A DNA stretch of 5,956 bases from Thermoplasmata archaeon (lineage in GTDB: Archaea; Thermoplasmatota; Thermoplasmata; Thermoplasmatales; Thermoplasmataceae). Position 1 is the stretch's first letter. Every line of letters begins with the position of its first letter. The notes under the pieces are model-generated. The model was not told the DNA's origin, made no database searches, and saw only the letters and a list, made by a program, of their open reading frames with translations. Both the position numbers and the translations under genes were made by a program. This document shows, piece by piece, positions 4,021 to 5,956 of this stretch. The stretch is taken from contig JAJZWN010000072.1 of assembly GCA_021846695.1 (NCBI GenBank), positions 1 through 5,956 of the forward strand. Direction: 5' to 3'.

Positions 4021-5949
4021 TTATTTCCTGTCAAATTTTTTCAATGTAAAACGCCTGTTGCTGCCGAAGGGAGAAAATGGCTTTCCATTGCCAAAATAGA
4101 ACTTAGAGAAGAATTCTACATAAAGAAGCCTTGCTCCCTGTATGCCTGGTTCAAATACGGCAATTACCAGGTTGAAAAGCTGTCCCACAACAAGTATAAC
4201 AATTCCCAGTATTATAAAATAAAAAGGATCGGATAATGTAGCCCTGAAGACTGTATTTATCACAAGGGCAAGAACAACTGATGCCAGAAGTATTCCCACA
4301 ATCCTTGTATATGAAAGTACATGTGAAATAATGGATGGAATTTCCATTAGACTTAACGTTCCCTCGAAAGCAACGACCGTTATAAATCCAACTATCAGCA
4401 TTACATATCCTATCATTGATGATGTATTTGTGGGACTTAGACTGACCCCATGTATAAGATTAAGCCCTAGAACGGCAAAGGCCCATGCCATCAATATCCA
4501 CCCGATCTTAGCTGCTGCAGCCTTTCTATGATTTATGTAAATATTGTTTATAATTCCAAGTATAAAACCGAATGTGACAAAACCTAGACCTATGTAACCA
4601 GAAATCACAAGCAACTGTCCTATATGGGCAACAGGCACCGGTGATGGACTGATTTGAAATGGCACAGGATATATTGTGAATCCAAAAAATTCATTGAATA
4701 TTATTCCAAATATTATGGCAATTATGGAAGATGGTATCAATGCTTTGGCAAGAGTTTTCAAAGAATTTTTGCCCATTATCATTAATATAAATCCCGAAAT
4801 TTTTTTTGGTATATGGCTTTTTGCCGGTGGATGATCAACTCTGTGTATTATGAAAAGGGACACCAGAAGGATTACCAGTCCATATCCGGCATCGCCAACC
4901 ATTAAACCAAAAAATACCGGGAACACAAGGGCGAAAATCAATGTTGGATCAAATTCATACTCTTCAGGCAGGGAATAGAATCTGATAAAAAACTCAAATA
5001 TCCTGAAATGCTTTGGGTTTGATAGTTTTGTTGGGGGTTCCTCCTTTGTTTCTATCTTCTGTATCAGCATTGTGTTGTTTGAATCCTCATTTAATATTGA
5101 ACAAACTTTTTCATATTCGGACTCCGGAACCCATCCCTCAACAGCAAAAGCGTTTTCTGAGGATGCAATATTACTCAATATTTCCTCCTCCTTTACATAT
5201 ATTTCAAGTTGTTCTGTTATCTGGGCAATGGATTCGTAATATTTATTCGAAAGCGCCTTCAAAGATGATTTAATTCCTTCTATGGCTTTAGAGGCATTGG
5301 AAATTGTTTTACTAATGGATTTTACGTTTTCCGCCACAGTTCCCTTAAGCTCTGGAACCTTCATCATGTTATAGGTTTTGGATGAAAGCAATGAAAGGAA
5401 TTCGGGTTCATTTCTTTTATTTATGATTACAATAGAATATCCATTGTTTAAATTAATATAAGTCGCATAATCGGTTTTTAGATTGTGGGCTTGATCCATT
5501 CTTTCTATTATGAAACTTTCAACGTAGTCATTGTTTAATATTGACAAGTCCTCCTTGAAGCTGGATAATATCTGCAGTGGCTTTAATAGAACATTGTTCT
5601 CACGGATTATTGAACTGAATTTTTCCTCATCGTCCCTGAGTTTATTCAGTTCATCAGCTATGGATATTTTTGATATTTCCTCAAGAACTTCCTGTGGCGA
5701 ACTAAAATATCTTTTGTGTTTTACTTCCTTTTGGGGTAGAATTGAAATAAAACCCTTGAACCTTGAGAGATTTTCAGATAATATCTTATAATTCGCATTT
5801 GAATTAGGAATGTTGAACAATTTAGTAACATCCTGCCCGGCATTCTCAATCTGGATAACGTTTAAATCGTGCATATCATCTATTATTCTGTTTTTGTACG
5901 AATTCAGGCCGATAATCCTGATTTTGACCATTTTTACGGGCTTTAGCAT
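4021..5949 (-). CDS. atpI: A/V-type ATP synthase subunit I (a-type membrane subunit)
   Basis: 642 residues, the usual length for archaeal subunit I. This is the membrane stator subunit that provides the ion half-channels next to the proteolipid ring, coupling proton flow to ATP synthesis or hydrolysis. Residues 1-325 are the cytoplasmic arm with long helical hairpins (about 85-125 and 200-260) and the conserved GWVPES motif at 272-277. The membrane domain starts at about 335 with FPVFFGLMVGDAGYG (343-357), then NEFFGF (419-424) and several further helices to about 600. Arg549 in SHVLSYTRIVGILLAS corresponds to the essential arginine facing the ring carboxylate. The end has the family pattern EPGIQGARLLYVEFFSKFY and KPFSPF. 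ATG 5949 is preceded by TGATC at the window edge, probably the end of a Shine-Dalgarno site; ATG 5931 (Met7) is an alternative. No other ATP synthase gene follows downstream, so it ends its operon or stands alone. Confidence 0.95.
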   Translation of the reverse strand: MLKPVKMVKIRIIGLNSYKNRIIDDMHDLNVIQIENAGQDVTKLFNIPNSNANYKILSENLSRFKGFISILPQKEVKHKRYFSSPQEVLEEISKISIADELNKLRDDEEKFSSIIRENNVLLKPLQILSSFKEDLSILNNDYVESFIIERMDQAHNLKTDYATYINLNNGYSIVIINKRNEPEFLSLLSSKTYNMMKVPELKGTVAENVKSISKTISNASKAIEGIKSSLKALSNKYYESIAQITEQLEIYVKEEEILSNIASSENAFAVEGWVPESEYEKVCSILNEDSNNTMLIQKIETKEEPPTKLSNPKHFRIFEFFIRFYSLPEEYEFDPTLIFALVFPVFFGLMVGDAGYGLVILLVSLFIIHRVDHPPAKSHIPKKISGFILMIMGKNSLKTLAKALIPSSIIAIIFGIIFNEFFGFTIYPVPFQISPSPVPVAHIGQLLVISGYIGLGFVTFGFILGIINNIYINHRKAAAAKIGWILMAWAFAVLGLNLIHGVSLSPTNTSSMIGYVMLIVGFITVVAFEGTLSLMEIPSIISHVLSYTRIVGILLASVVLALVINTVFRATLSDPFYFIILGIVILVVGQLFNLVIAVFEPGIQGARLLYVEFFSKFYFGNGKPFSPFGSNRRFTLKKFDRK

Positions 5950-5956
5950 TAGATCA

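Noticed and set aside
3988..4236. Plus-strand open frame of 82 codons overlapping the end of the ATP synthase gene
   Set aside because: It is mostly antisense to the conserved C-terminus of subunit I and has no ribosome site or recognisable features.
1..5956. CRISPR arrays, tRNA or rRNA genes
   Set aside because: No regularly spaced short repeats and no cloverleaf or rRNA-like stretch were seen. The only long repeat is the 143-bp pair.

Overview
The window most likely comes from an archaeon, probably an acidophile of the Thermoplasmata (a Ferroplasma/Acidiplasma/Cuniculiplasma-like organism). The evidence is an A/V-type ATP synthase subunit I, AGGTGA-type Shine-Dalgarno sites, heavy use of ATA/AGG/AGA codons, AT-rich DNA and an Asn/Ser/Tyr-rich, sequon-rich secreted-type protein. 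The lineage is an inference; no marker gene here proves it.

Positions 1-1986 hold an accessory array that I read as a polymorphic toxin/immunity (archaeocin-like) locus. A 278-residue protein (1-840, possibly longer upstream) has a polar, probably extracellular N-terminal part and a hydrophobic C-terminal domain bounded by two cysteines. One base later comes a four-helix membrane protein (842-1270), placed like an immunity gene. Next is a shorter membrane protein (1306-1599) that looks like half of such a protein. Then comes a second copy of only the C-terminal third of the first gene (1666-1986). The two copies share 143 bp of perfect DNA identity and then diverge into different hydrophobic domains, yet keep two cysteines at identical spacing. 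This is the organisation of a main toxin gene with an orphan, swappable C-terminal cassette.

Positions 2047-3379 are a complete two-ORF IS3-type insertion sequence on the minus strand. It has imperfect terminal inverted repeats, a DDE transposase, an A9 frameshift site and a 7-bp target duplication (ACTTATT). Removing the element and one duplication copy joins a TTG-initiated stub at 1993 in frame with the reading frame at 3387-3716. The result is a 127-residue four-helix membrane protein directly behind the orphan toxin module, preceded by a strong Shine-Dalgarno site. The IS has therefore split the second immunity gene.

Positions 3717-4020 carry no gene I can support, only a small hairpin and a short palindrome. 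Positions 4021-5949 (minus strand) encode the housekeeping membrane subunit I (a-type subunit) of the archaeal ATP synthase, which marks the edge of the accessory island.

As a working model, the first gene makes a secreted or membrane-active peptide and its neighbour protects the producer. The orphan cassette is a silent reserve specificity that could be moved behind the first gene's N-terminal part by recombination across the 143-bp repeat. All functional claims for this array rest on architecture, not on recognised families.
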